Source: Arthonia radiata (taxonomy: Eukaryota; Ascomycota; Arthoniomycetes; Arthoniales; Arthoniaceae). From it: a stretch of 64,000 nt of DNA. Each line of letters begins with the position of its first letter. Position 1 is the first letter of the stretch. Below, in pieces: positions 10,744-22,328 of the stretch. The stretch spans positions 1-64,000 of the forward strand of contig PSQN01000012.1 of NCBI GenBank assembly GCA_002989075.1, in the 5' to 3' direction. The notes under the pieces are model-generated. The model saw only the letters and a program-made list of their open reading frames with translations, was not told where the DNA came from and did not search any database. A program made the position numbers and the translations under genes.

Positions 10744-12828
10744 AATATTAACGTAGAAGTTAAGTATTATCTATTTAAATATATTGTAGAGCAACTATTT
10801 AACGCTGTATCGAGCGATATATTCTAGAAGCTTAAGACCGTAGCGTAGAACTTTATTAACTTTACTATTATTAGAGTCGTTCTTAATTATAATATATATA
10901 TCTATAAAGGGTTGCTTAACTATATCAAGTTACGTACAACAGCTATAGCGACGACTACGAGCGTTTAATAGACGGCGGGTATAGTTAGCAAGCGCGATTT
11001 AGAAGCGAAGGGCGATATACCCGCTATTTAAGGTAACCTCTGTATAGTTAAGAAGGACAGTTAACATCGTAGCGTTTATATTTTACTAGTATTAAGATAG
11101 TAAGACCGAGAAGCTAGTAGAAGCGATTAGTATATACATAGAGGCGAGCTAGCACGTAAGCTGCGAGAACGTAAAGAAATAGATATCGATTCTATATAAA
11201 ATCTAAAAGAGCTAGTAGTAAGCTATATTCTCTAGCGTAAGCTGCTTTTAAGCAATATCTATTGTATATAGTAAGTTTTAATAGATACGATACTCTTTAT
11301 AAACATTAATATTGTACTAAGCTTTAAAAATTGACGCTCTAAGAACTCTAACTAGTTACTAGATAGTTGCTATAAAAGATTAGAGCAATCGAGAACAGTA
11401 GACGTAGTAAGAGCAATTTGCAGCTTAAATCTTGTTTAGAGTTTACTTACTATATACTAAGGTACGTAGCCGTATATCCTTAAACGACAGGCTTTTACTA
11501 CTAATAGTAGTAAAGAGCTCTTTAGTTAAATTATAACTCTAAACGTAGTATAGGCTACCGGCGCATAGAGATAATCGCTTAGGAGAAGCGGCTCTAATAG
11601 ATATAGCGTTGTAAGTTAACTACTAATTAAACTACTATATATAGCGTAATAAGCTTAGCGCTTCTATATTAGCTTTATAACAAGATATACGCTATAAGAG
11701 ATAAAGAACGTCCTTTACGAATATAAAATAAGAGGTTTGCGGAATGTTCTTAAAGGCTAGATCGACTTAGACCTCGTTAAGGTTTATATATTTAAAATTA
11801 AACGTCTTATACAGCTCTTAGACTAGTAAGGTATGTATTGTATTAAGAGAAGTCGACCGATAGTAAAGCTTATAGCCATACGTAATAGTAATAAAGAAGA
11901 TATTGTAGAACTATTTATATTTAGAGACATACTTATAAATAGCGCTTATAAAATAATTAAAAAAGTTTACTTACGGAGTAGAGCTAGAAAGACAGAAGAA
12001 TAGATAGTAAAAATTCTCCGTTATATACTAGTTCTCGCTGCCCGCTTATTTAAGCTATATAAGACGAGACTTATTGTAAATATTGTTAAAATTAACTAAA
12101 TAGTGCTATAGTAGATAAGAATATTGACCTGCGAGTATAAATTAGAGCGTATATAGTAAAATACTATTAATCTAAAGTCGATGCTCTTTGTTAATAAGGT
12201 AGCACGTATCCTTAGATAGTTTTAGATTTAGAAAAATAGCGATTGTATCGAATTATAAGTCTCTATAGCTTTAGAAAGTATAGACGTACTTAAATTTCTA
12301 GATATCTATATAGCCGTCGTAAAGGTATATATACTAATTATTAGTTATAGTCTTGCTAAAGCGTAGATAGTAGTAAATATTAATACTAGCTCAATACGCA
12401 GCAAGAAAGTAAAGCGTTAGAATAATATAATTAATATTCTATAACCGCTGTATTTAATATAGTCTTAGAGGTTGTAAGTCTATAAATAATAGATCTCTAT
12501 GTATATTGTTGCTTATTGCTATAAGCGTAGCTTGCTAATTAGTGCTATTAAGTATAATAGGCGGTAGAGTATCTAAGTTCTAAATTTTAGAGAAGAACGG
12601 CTAAAAGCTAGCTATAGTACGGTTAAAAAAGTTAATTGTACGATATATATTGAGTAGCGACTTGTTTATATTTAGTACTATAGACTCGTAATTGTAGCTA
12701 AAGAGACGGAAGTTACGCTAAAGCTGTTACTAAACTTAATGTAACTGCTCTAGTCATAGCGTATTATTAACTTTCAACTAAGCGGATAGAATACTATAGT
12801 TGCTAACTGCCGTTAAAGAGGACGGTAT
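10744..12828 (+). pseudogene. Long decayed reading frame of unknown function
   Basis: In one plus-strand frame, about 695 codons can be read with TAG/TAA as the only breaks, consistent with RIP of Gln and Trp codons. Parts are well preserved, for example NVLYEYKIRGLRNVLKGQ and ALESIDVLKFLDIYIAVVK. A second frame (offset by one) is readable before it, about 10090-10740 (YNAKGYDILLYIVKAI), and after it, about 13120-13790 (YRYNVIRKNIVRGRIIERKR), so the former gene may have been over 1200 codons with frameshifts or introns. I do not recognise it. Starship captains (DUF3435), telomere-linked RecQ helicases and Helitron proteins were considered, but none of their motifs could be seen. Confidence 0.45.
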
Positions 12829-13870
12829 AGATAAATAATAAGAAAACGCAAAAATACTGCTGAAAGCTTAGCTTAGAGTAAAAGACTAGAGCTGTAAATA
12901 TAATTTAAACTGCTTGTATTCTGACTCTAAGGCGGGTTGCCTATGTTCTAAAGATAATAGAGTATACTTATACGGTCGAGATAGTTAAAACTAATTATAA
13001 GCTAAAGACTATAAGCTTTGTATATCGCTTTAAGAGTTATTAAAGGTACCGGTATAAGTTAAGAGAGTAAGGCTGTTGTAGCTGTTTAGAGGGCCTTAAA
13101 TAGTTTGTTCGTTATTTAACACTATTTAATAAGGAGAAGTTAAGATAGACGCTTACTATCGCTATAATGTTATAAGAAAGAATATTGTACGCGGACGTAT
13201 TATAGAGCGTAAGCGGTTATCTTATTTAGAGCCGGTCTATAAAAAAGATAGTTTGTTGTATATTAAGAAAGAAGCAGATAAAACTAATAGTAGCTTAGTA
13301 GAAGCGGTAGAAATAAAAGTATTATTAAACTAAAGGGCCTCGCTATTACTATTGTATTTATTATAGACGCTTAAAGCTCTAGTCCGTTGTTTTTTTAATC
13401 TCTTTTATTGTATATCTATAAGCTAAAGACAATACTTACTAAAAGCCGATAGTAAGATTTATAGCTAATAATTAAGTACTTTAGCGATAGCGTCGACCTT
13501 AGACGTAGGCAAAGGTACAACTATCGGAGACGCTAATTAAGAAGCTAGTTTAGTAATAGAGAGAGATAATAGTAGTAGGTAAGACGCCGCTAATAGTATT
13601 GGCGCGGCAACTTTATAGCTTTACGGACTTAAGATTATACTTAACGCTCTACCGCTAGTCGCTTTATATATATAGCGCGCTCTTATAGTTATATTTCGGT
13701 TAGATACTTCTTTAATTTACCTATAAAGCTCGCCGTAGAAGTAAAAGTAGGCCTATATAGAGCAAAAATAGGCAATTTAGAACTAAAAAGAAAGAAGCGA
13801 AGGACGTATACGTTAAAGAAGAAGTTTTGCTCGCTAGCAAGACTATAGTAGAGAAAGGCTTTCTATTAAA

Positions 13871-13914
13871 AAGCAGGTACTAAAGGTTTTTGCTAGGCAG
13901 CAAAAAGCCTGCTT
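13871..13914. repeat. Nested stem-loop
   Basis: The outer arms AAGCAGG (13871-13877) and CCTGCTT (13908-13914) enclose the inner arms TTTTTGCT (13887-13894) and AGCAAAAA (13899-13906), with an AGGC loop. All 15 pairs are intact. It lies just downstream of the readable plus-strand frame. Possibilities are a terminator-like hairpin or a subterminal hairpin of a mobile element; I found no CTRR end that would point to a Helitron. Confidence 0.55.
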
Positions 13915-14494
13915 ATAAATAAAGTCTAGAATAAGTAGCCGACTTAACTAGCTAATTAGCACTTAAATATTAACGTAACTCTTAGCATACTAGTAGCGCT
14001 TTAAACTGTCTTTCTTCTATACTATAGCTATCTAATTAAGCTTAGTATTTAAGCTTTAGTAAGAGAAGCAATATATTAAATTTACTCGAGCCCGCCCTTT
14101 ATCTATTTACTAGACGAATTTATATTATTGTTCGTCGCTTATATACAAATTGCGGTGCGTACAGCAAATTCAATTAGCTAATTAGCGCTCGAATAAGAGT
14201 ATAACTCTTAGTATACTAATACCGTATTAGATAGTATTTACTCTATATTTAAGCCGTATACGAGTACTAAGAGCTAATATTCGGGCAATATATTGCGTAT
14301 AATATACAATATTGTTTATATTAATTTAAGCTTAGATAACGTTTACTAGAGAGGCCTATTTAGTATGTTGCTTGAAGGCAGGAGAATTTAATAGGGTCTG
14401 CTAAGCCGGCGCTCTAGCGTGCAACTAATTAGCGTACAAATAACACTATAACTCTGCCTTATTCCTCTCTGCGCTGTATAGAACCCTAATTCTA

Positions 14495-14985
14495 GAGCTA
14501 ATAAAGGTAAATATAGATAATTTCTCTAATATAGTTCTTTAAGCCTTTATAAAAGGTATTAACTAGAGGTTCTTTATTCTATTCTATTTAGTTAGTATAC
14601 TATAGAAACTTAGCGGTATATCGGCTAGCTAGTCTTATCTAACGGAGTGTCTTAAGCTTATATACAGCAGTACGTTTAGAGTTAGTATTTCTATACACTT
14701 ATTAAAGCTTTTACTAAAACGTAGTAAAGCTAAAGAAGAGCTTATTAGTCTCTTTCTATTGTTTATTAAGTATCTTATAGAGGTAGTCTTTAAAGTAGAA
14801 GTTAAACTATTTATATATCTCGCTATTTATATAAAATACGATAAATAAAACTATAGTATTGTTATTTGAAAACTAATCTTTATAAGTTTTAAAGTATATA
14901 GCCAAGCGTATTAGAAATAAAGTAAGTTTAGAACGTTTACTTAAAAAGTTTTTATCTATCTTAGTGTTAACGTTTAATATCTTAT
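14495..14985 (-). mobile_element. Type A Gypsy gag remnant, left part of the element split by copy 2
   Basis: Heavily RIP-decayed sequence that aligns with the gag region of copy 2 (about 21290-21740), for example around the Gag residues FKTYKD. It stops at 14985, where the LTR of copy 2 begins, and continues at 22329. The last five bases (CTTAT, 14981-14985) recur at 22329-22333. Left of about 14495 the similarity is lost. Confidence 0.75.
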
Positions 14986-15459
14986 TGTAACGCCGGTCGC
15001 TAGGAGAACCGAACTAAGGCTCACTTATCTTGTATGCTTGTCGACCTTGGTGATAGGTGTCTCGTGTGCTAGAGACTAAAAGATAGGAGAGGCGAGATAG
15101 ATTACAGAGGGTAAGAGAAGCTTAACTAGAGTAGATAAAAGATAAAGTACGTTATCTAAATATAGTTAAGAAACTTATATTTAGATATTAAGTTAATAGA
15201 CTAAAGTCTATTCTAAGGTCGGCTATTAGTCTAGCTATATAATCTAAGGTATATAGGGAAGTTCCTCTATATCCGTTAATCTTAATAATACTTATATTGG
15301 GTTTATAGGAAATATAGGCTCTTATAGCTGTCTTATTCGATAATGTCTATAGCAGATTTATAGGCTTAGTCGGGAATAATGCTGGTAGAGCTAAGATAAC
15401 TGGCGGTGGTTAATGCTTAGGTGTACGCTAGGCCGTTTAGGGCTAGTATCCGTAATACA
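14986..15459 (-). repeat. 3' LTR of type A copy 2
   Basis: 474 bp, reading TGTAACGCCGG at the left and CGTAATACA at the right on the plus strand, which is the inverse of the LTR at 5528-6001. Preceded by CTTAT (target duplication) and followed by the pyrimidine run TCCCCCCTCTT, the complement of the polypurine tract. Confidence 0.9.
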
Positions 15460-15563
15460 ATCCCCCCTCTTTTAGTTAAATTGTTCTTAATTGACTCTCA
15501 GCCTTTTAAATACCTATAAGTTACGTTTCGTTCCTCTCTTTCGTAACTGATCTATAAGTCGCT

Positions 15564-16097
15564 ATGCCTCGTATAAAGTCCGTTGCTACGGGTCCTAATA
15601 AAAAGTATAGCTAATACCTGCTGATTGAAGCCTACGGTATCGAAATGCCTCCTTGTTCTAGATACGTATCGATTAAGAAAAGATGTGTGGTTTAGTTTAG
15701 AAAGGCGACGTGTTTGGTATATACTCGGAGTAAAAAGAGTTATAATTTATAGGTATTAATAGTAGATAGTATGCCTTGTTAGTGTCCTTTTGTAGTAACT
15801 AAAACTAACTTAATTGTAGTGCGTTCGGTTTATTCTTAATATTCTTTTTAGTCGGCTGCCCTTTAGCGTACAAAGAGCCAATTACGTGCGTCAAAGGCTT
15901 AAGTAGCAGCGTTGGTTGCGGCTGTGTAGCGTAACCGATCTAAGGTCCGGAAGTTGAAAGAGGAGGTTAAAAAGACTTGTACGCGGGCAGTAGCGAAGTT
16001 GGCTCGAAATAAGTTGTTGAAGCAAGAGGAGTTTGCTGCGTCGATAGCTGGTAATAATACGTTTAAATATCCGAGCGGATTATCCGTTGACTTTTAG
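15564..16097 (+). pseudogene. Antisense Zn2Cys6-like plus coiled-coil frame (copy 2)
   Basis: Exactly 534 bp from ATG to TAG, on the strand opposite to gag-pol, with no indel relative to 4891-5424. The start MPRIKSV and the end region FAASIAG are conserved. Cys codons remain at positions 31, 41 and 50 of the frame; positions 34, 53 and 60 read Tyr through TGT/TGC-to-TAT/TAC changes. TAG stops interrupt it at sites where Trp or Gln is expected. The C-terminal half is rich in Ala, Lys and Glu. No product is expected now. Confidence 0.68.
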
Positions 16098-16214
16098 AGT
16101 AACCTCTACTCGGTGTTAGGTAGTGGTCCTATAACGTAGTAAGCTGGTTCGTTTAAGGGTAATCTGGGTACCGGCGAGGCACACTAGGTAGTAAATTAGG
16201 GTGTTAGTGCTACT

Positions 16215-19200
16215 ATAACTGATTAATATTTTAGTCCTAATATCGTTAAATAGTGTTTTTATAGTTAGTTAGGTTTCGTTCTGGTTCCCATTAATTTTTA
16301 TATTCGGGATATCCTTTCTATTTTATAAGATACTGTTGTTTGCCTCGATGTTGTCTGTGAGCTCGAATCGTTTTAACCTTATACTCGGGTTCTTGGTTGT
16401 TAGGAAGGATTTCTGAGTTGGGTCGTTCTGCTTCTTGAGAGTAGGCTAGCTTTAACAGCGCTACGTAGAATATAGAATGTATTCTTATTGTCTTCGGGAG
16501 TTTAAGTTTGAAGGTTATAGGTCTTAATTGCTATAAGATTTTAAACGGTCCTATTTTAGTATAGTTAAGTTTTTTGCTTGGTCTAATAGTTTTTAAGTTT
16601 CTTATAAGTAAGTAAGCTCTTTTCTTCTCTTTTATGCTTGTATTCGGGGTCGCTTTTAACTTGTTATACTATTTCTTTGTTCGTTCGTTAATAAACTCGC
16701 TGTTAGCTTTTAACTGCTGGTACAGAGTCTTTATATTTGTTGCTATTTGTGTAGCAGTGTCGTTTTCTGCAGTGTTTTACAGTTATTTGCCCTAAAGAGG
16801 GTAATAGCCGTATAAGACATAGAACGGTGTCGTTTTAGTTGTATCGTTTTTTGTATCGTTGTACGCTGCTTGCGCTACTAGTAGTAACTATACTTAGTCG
16901 TTCTACTAGTAGTTAATATATGCCCAGAGATACTATTCCAGTGTTTAATTTGTTTGTTCTGTCTGTCCGTCTGTTTGCGGGTAGAACGACGTTAATATCT
17001 TTTACTTTATCTCTAGCTGTTGTATCAGAGATATCTAAAATCGTAAGACAAATTTCTGGTCTCTGTCCAAGACAATTCTTTGTGGTTGACTATAGTTTGC
17101 TAAGATAATCCGAAGGAAGGTATATACTAATTGTTCTAAGTTGCTGGCTTCCTTATAAGGTACGAAGTACGCGTACTTTGTTAGTTTATCGCATATAACT
17201 AGAATAGCGTCGTAAGCTACTCCTGTGAGTAAATCCTTGGAGGTTGGTAACTTAGTAATAAAGTTTAGTAAGACTGTATGCTATAGTCTCTCGGGTGTCT
17301 TTAGTAGTTGTAGTTTACCGTATAGTAAATACCTCGGGTACTTAGTTTTTGCGTATACGTCGCATTCTCGGATGTAATTCTCGACGTAATGTCGAATTCT
17401 TGGGATATAGTAGGTTTGTGTAATCTTTTTAATAGTATTGTCGATGCCCTTGTGTCCCTTCGTTGGGTTATCGTAGAAGTTACTGATAATGTGTCGGATT
17501 AGATTCCTCAGAACGTAGATCTTACCTTAAAATTCGTAATAGCCCTTGCTGTTTTTAGTTAGTTCTAGGTGTCGTTTCTCGTTTTCCTGATAGGTTTTAG
17601 GATCGTTTAGGATGTCTAGGATTCGGCTGTCCGGTTCGATAATAAACTCTGTTGTTATAGCCAATTAATTGTATCTAATCTCGTTATTGTGTTCTCGGAA
17701 TATTGTATGCTCGACGTGTTTCTTGTTATTAAGATAATCGGGTCGTCGGCTTAGAGCGTTAGCTCTGTCGTTCTCGGAACCCTTCTTGTAGATAATAATA
17801 AAGTCGTATAGAGCTATAGTTTCTAATTATCTAACTTATCTGCGGTTAAGTTTCTTTGTTGTTATAAAATAAGTTAGGTTCTTGTAGTCTATATATACTA
17901 TAATTGTATAGTTGGCTCCTTCTAGGTAAGCTCGCTATATTTCGAATGCTGCTATAATAGCTAAAAGCTCTTTATTGTAAATATTATAGTTCTGTTCTAT
18001 AAGTAATATTTTCCTTGAGTAGAAAGCTACTGGTCTAAGCTTTCCTTTCTTGTTATTTTAACTTATACATGCTTCAATTGTATAGTCTGACGCGTCTGTT
18101 TCTATAATAATCGGTAGGTTAGAGTCGAATATTGCTAGTACGGGTCCAATCTTAAAAGCTTCCTTAAGCTCTTTAAATACTAATTGTTCTTTCTACGTTT
18201 AGAAAAATCCTATCGATTGTTTTGTCTGTTGAGACAGTAGTGCTGTAATTCGGCTAAAGTTAGATATCTATCGCCTGTAGTAGTTAGCAAAACTAAGAAA
18301 CTGTTATAACTGTTTTATATTCTTTAGTGTAGACTAGATTAGAACGGATTAGATCTTTAAATCTTCTATTTAGAGACCGTACTCGGTAATTATAAATCCA
18401 AGAAATTCGACGGATTGTTGATAGAACTGGATTTTCTCGATATCGATTTGTAAATCGGTACGCGCCAATCTTTCTAATATCTTCTTAATATGTTTCTTAT
18501 GTTTTTCTAGTATACGGCTGTATACTAGGATATTGTTTAGATAAGCAGTTATAAATATGTCTAGATAATCGCTAAGTATGTTGTTAATTAGCTTCTAAAA
18601 TAATGCTGGTGCGTTTATTAGCCCGAAGGGTATAACGCAATACTCAAAAAGTCCGTGTCTAGTACGGAAGGCTGTCTTCTATTCTTTATCTTTCTTTATA
18701 CAGATTAAGTTATAGACCCCTTGTAGGTTAAACTTAGTAAACTATTGCGCGTTATACAATCGATCTGTTATTTCGTCGATACGTAGTAAAGAGTATCGGT
18801 TTTTAATAGTTACCCTGTTTAGCTGTCTATAATCTACGTAAAGTCGTAGTTTGCTATTCTTCTTTAGTATAAAGAGTATCGGGTATCCGGCTAGTAATAT
18901 TAATTTCCGGATAAATCTCTTCTTGAGATTCTTATTAAGATAGTCGCGGAGCGCTTAATTTTCTGCTTCTGATAGAGAGTATATTAGACCGAATATTGGC
19001 GTCTTACCTTCTTATAAAGGTATTGTGTAATCCTACGGTTTGTGTTCTAAGAGAGCTGAGTTTGGCTTAGCTTCTTTAAACAGATATCAGAATTGATCGT
19101 ATTTCTCTAGTACCTTAGTAATTAACTAAGTACTTGTTGTCGTATAGAATCGTTGACGTACAGTCGTCTCTTATTTATACTTGCGTATAGTTAGCTACAG

Positions 19201-20300
19201 ACGAGATACTACGTTAAACTTCTCTCGTAAGATATCTAAATGTCGGAGTGTAGTAGTACTAACCCGCATAAGTTCTTTATCGCGCTCCTTATCCTTACTA
19301 TTAAAATTAGCTTGTAGAGTATCTATTCCGTAGAACGACTCTTGTCTAGAGTACTTATACCTAGTAAAGAGGAGTTTCTTAATTCTCTAATCTACCTCTG
19401 AGTTATATTGTTACAACTAAGGTATACTTAGCACAGCGTAGTGCTGATTAATATTTACGATATTATAAGTAATTTCTTCCTAATAGTTCTTAATTATTAT
19501 ACCTATTAGTAAAGTTTTGTAGTCGACTCTTCCCTCTGCCCCTTAAAATCTAAACAGTACGTAGGATAATTTCTTTTTTCGCATTTGTATTTAGTACTCC
19601 TCAACGTAGCGTATTGAGATAAAGTTGCCTGTTACGCCTAAATCGATTATAATTTTAATGTTTCTGTAGTTTATTGTTGCCCGAGTGTGTAGGTATGTTC
19701 TATAAGTAGCCGAGCTCGCGTAGAGCTAGACTTCTAAAGGATCTAACCGTTGAACGGGCCGGTACTACTGCCCTCGAAGCAGTTGACCTAGTCTTTTTTC
19801 TATTGATTGTATACGTTCTAGAGTATTTTAGGTACTGGAACCTATTGTTGATTAATTTGCTATAAGAATTCCTGTATAGAGTGTTCTAATACTGCTTTTA
19901 TTATAACGTCTAGTTTATTGTTTATAATCTCTGCTTTAATTATACAATTATCGCTGGTTAAAACTTATTGTGTCTGTAGGTTGTATATTGTTAGTCGAAG
20001 ATATTAGTACTAACTACGCAATTCTAGACTCTTAATAAGGTAGTCTACTAGTCGTCGTAGACGTAAGTAAATATATTCCGGAATATTATTAATATCTCTA
20101 TTAGCGCTTAACTTCCTATTATAGAAGGCCAGCTAACAAAGTCTCTATATTATTCCTTTCTAACGGATTAAAGTTTGCTGTTCCTGGTTAGTGTCGTTCT
20201 CGAGCAAGGATTCTGTATTATTAGAATCTATATTTTTGTCTTTAAGTTGTTGTCTTACCTATAACGTATTATAGCTGCTATCTTGCTTAGCTTCTACGGT
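16215..20300 (-). pseudogene. Gypsy pol remnant (copy 2)
   Basis: Read on the minus strand: protease, then RT with the FGL motif at about 18621-18645 and the YxDD-equivalent at 18525-18550 (second position Asn), RNase H with the EIDASDYAIGAC-type motif at about 18053-18105, integrase at about 16650-17560, and a chromodomain at about 16215-16375. TAG/TAA codons break the frame throughout. The small plus-strand open frame at 16920-17108 is a shadow of the integrase. Confidence 0.85.
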
Positions 20301-20899
20301 CTATTCTTCCTTAGATTCTCCTTAGGTTTCTAGGTAAGGTAACCTAGGTCGTCCTCGAGTAAGGCCTAGTTCTTGTATCGAACCTTGTTTCGGAGATGTC
20401 GGTTTCTTCGGCTATTATCTTAATCCTAATTTATCGGATTTGTAGGTTGTATAATTATTGTCGTAGTACGCAGTCTAAGATAGTGTTTTATGTGGTGTAG
20501 CGGTATCTCGTACCTACTATCTCGGAATAGTACGGTTGATGTTGTTCTAGTTCTATAGGTTTCGTTGTTTCTGTTTTATTTGTCGTTCTTTTATTTCTTC
20601 CTATAACTTAATGTCTGTATCCCAGTTTTTGTATAAATTAAATAAATTCTATTTATAGTGCTTCTCGTTAAACGAAGCCTAGTAAGTGTTTCCCTAGTTA
20701 TAGAAGGTATTTCAGTAGATATCCTTCTACTCCTTAGTTAGTCTAGTAACGTACTTATATCAGTTCTAAATAGTCTTCTGTAGGAGACCTAATTCTTGTA
20801 GAAGACAGCCCTTGGTCGGGTTCTTCTGCTAGCGGTCGGAGAAGGCTGCTAGTAGTTTTATTGCCTTATTGCGACCGTTGTTCTCTTTTGTCTGGATAG

Positions 20900-21815
20900 T
20901 TATATTAAACTGTTGTCGTAGGAAACAGGGTTTTTAAGATCGATTGTTGTATCTGTTTCTGCTAGTACTGTTAAACTATTATTTCTTAGAGCGGTATTCT
21001 TTAACTTAATGCCCTAGTTTTCTGTAATATAAGTATAGCTTATTCTTTATTCTGTGTTCTCGTTTCTAGTTGTTTAGTTTCCCTCGAGACCTAATAAAAT
21101 CTAACTCTATTGGATCGCCTCGGTCTTATCGTAAGTTTGCTCGATTCTTTGTTCTATAGAATCTATTAGTAGGGTTATCCTTCTTTTCTATTTATCTTTT
21201 AAAGTTGCTGTTGTTAATCTCTTTTACCCGTTATATAAAGTTATCGAGATTATTAAACTTCTCTTTACAAATATAAATTATTTTCTTAATATAATCTTTA
21301 AGTCCTTCGTAAAAGGTCTCGATAAGGGGTTTCTTGTTCTATCCTGTTTAATTAGCATACTGTATAAATTCAGCGGCGTACCTGCTTGCTGGTCCTATTT
21401 ATTTAAGGTTTCTAAGCTTCCTAGTAGCAATGCGTTTAGCGTCGGTCTGTCTAAAGATTTTATAAAGCTTCTTTTAGAAGAAGGTAAAGCTAGCGAAGAA
21501 CTTGTCGGTATCCTTGCGCCTACTCTTTATCGGAGTAAATAAGAAGTCGTTAAGGTAGTACTCGACCTACTTGTAGGTATCTCCGTCTATATAAGAGGTA
21601 GCGAATAGAACTATAGTAGTATCGTTCGGGAACTAGTCTTTATAAGTTTTAAAGTATATAGCTAGGCGTGTTAAGAATAAAGTAACTTTAGAACGTTTAC
21701 TTAAGAAGCTTTTTCTTATCTTAGTGTTAACGTCCGATATCTTACTCGTACTAGCTATTCTGTTGGCTAACCTGTCTGCAGCGTCGCAGCTATTAGGTGC
21801 TGAAGTAGTAGACAT
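20900..21815 (-). pseudogene. Gypsy gag remnant (copy 2)
   Basis: Gag begins with ATG at 21815, only 42 bp inside the 5' LTR, and is open for 60 codons up to a TAG that replaces Trp. The sequence continues as gag in the same frame. Near 21030 a decayed zinc knuckle is visible, reading LYLYYRKLGH where CxxCxxxxGH is expected; the Cys codons have become Tyr as RIP would do. The 5' leader between LTR and gag has no obvious TGG tRNA primer-binding start. Confidence 0.8.
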
Positions 21816-21857
21816 AATTAATCTACTTTCTCTACTTTCGTAGCGAGTCTATTAAAG

Positions 21858-22328
21858 TGTAATGCCGGTCGCTAGGAGGACCGAACTAAGGCTTACTTGC
21901 CTTGTGTGCTTGTTGACCTTGGTAGTAGGTATCTTGTGTGCTAGAGACTAAAAGGTAGGAGAGGCGAGACAGATTATAGAGGGTGAGAGGGGCTTAACTA
22001 GAGTAGACAGAAGGTAAAGCACGTTACCTAAATATAGTTAAGAAACTTGTATTCAAATATTAAGTTAACAAACTAAAGTCTATTCTAAGGTCGGCCATTA
22101 GTCTAGCTATATAATCTAAGGTACATAGGGAAGTTCCTCTGTGTCCGTTAATCTCGACAATACCTATATCGGTTTGTAAGGAACGTAGGCTCTTATAGCC
22201 GTCTTGTCCGATAATGCCTACGGCGGGTTTGTAGGCTTAGTCGGGAATGATACTGGTAGGGCTAAGATAACTGACGGTGGTTGATGCTTGGGTATACGCT
22301 AGGCCGTCTGGGGCTGGTGCCCGTAATA
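21858..22328 (-). repeat. 5' LTR of type A copy 2
   Basis: About 471 bp, starting TGTAATGCCGG on the plus strand and ending CCGTAATA directly before the CTTAT target duplication. The final CA of the other LTRs (TG in sense) is absent. It is visibly diverged from its partner LTR 14986-15459 mainly by C-to-T and G-to-A changes. Confidence 0.88.

Larger units (their letters stand above)
6002..14494. other. Unidentified RIP-decayed repeat block
   Basis: About 8.5 kb of TpA-rich, CpG-retaining DNA between the 3' LTR of copy 1 and the older Gypsy remnant. RIP acts on duplicated DNA, so this should be or have been repeated. I found no RT, integrase, transposase or helicase motif. Two long reading frames broken only by TAG/TAA can be followed: minus strand 7008 down to 6232, and plus strand from about 10100 to 13790. 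There are strong short inverted repeats at 8289-8312 and 13871-13914. No terminal repeats were found that would define it as a single element. Between 7009 and 10090 I see nothing that can be named. Confidence 0.6.
14986..22328 (-). mobile_element. Ty3/Gypsy chromodomain retrotransposon, type A copy 2, full length
   Basis: A complete 7.3-kb element on the minus strand: 3' LTR 14986-15459, polypurine tract just right of it, antisense frame 15564-16097, chromodomain, integrase, RNase H, RT, protease, gag with its start at 21815, and 5' LTR 21858-22328. The 5-bp target duplication CTTAT (14981-14985 and 22329-22333) shows insertion into the gag of an older copy. The 5' LTR lacks the terminal TG found in the other LTRs. 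RIP damage is spread over the whole element and no open pol remains, so it is inactive. Confidence 0.92.

Noticed and set aside
10100-13790. Starship captain (DUF3435) or telomere-linked RecQ helicase
   Set aside because: Position near a telomere suggested both, but no tyrosine-recombinase or helicase motif could be read in the decayed frames.
13871-13914. Helitron 3' end
   Set aside because: A hairpin is present, but no CTRR terminus at the expected distance, no TC start was found, and no Rep/helicase motif in the block.
16920-17108. Open frame MPRDTIPVFN... on the plus strand
   Set aside because: It is the complement of the integrase of Gypsy copy 2; the equivalent shadow occurs in copy 1 at 3880-4068. 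Not a gene.
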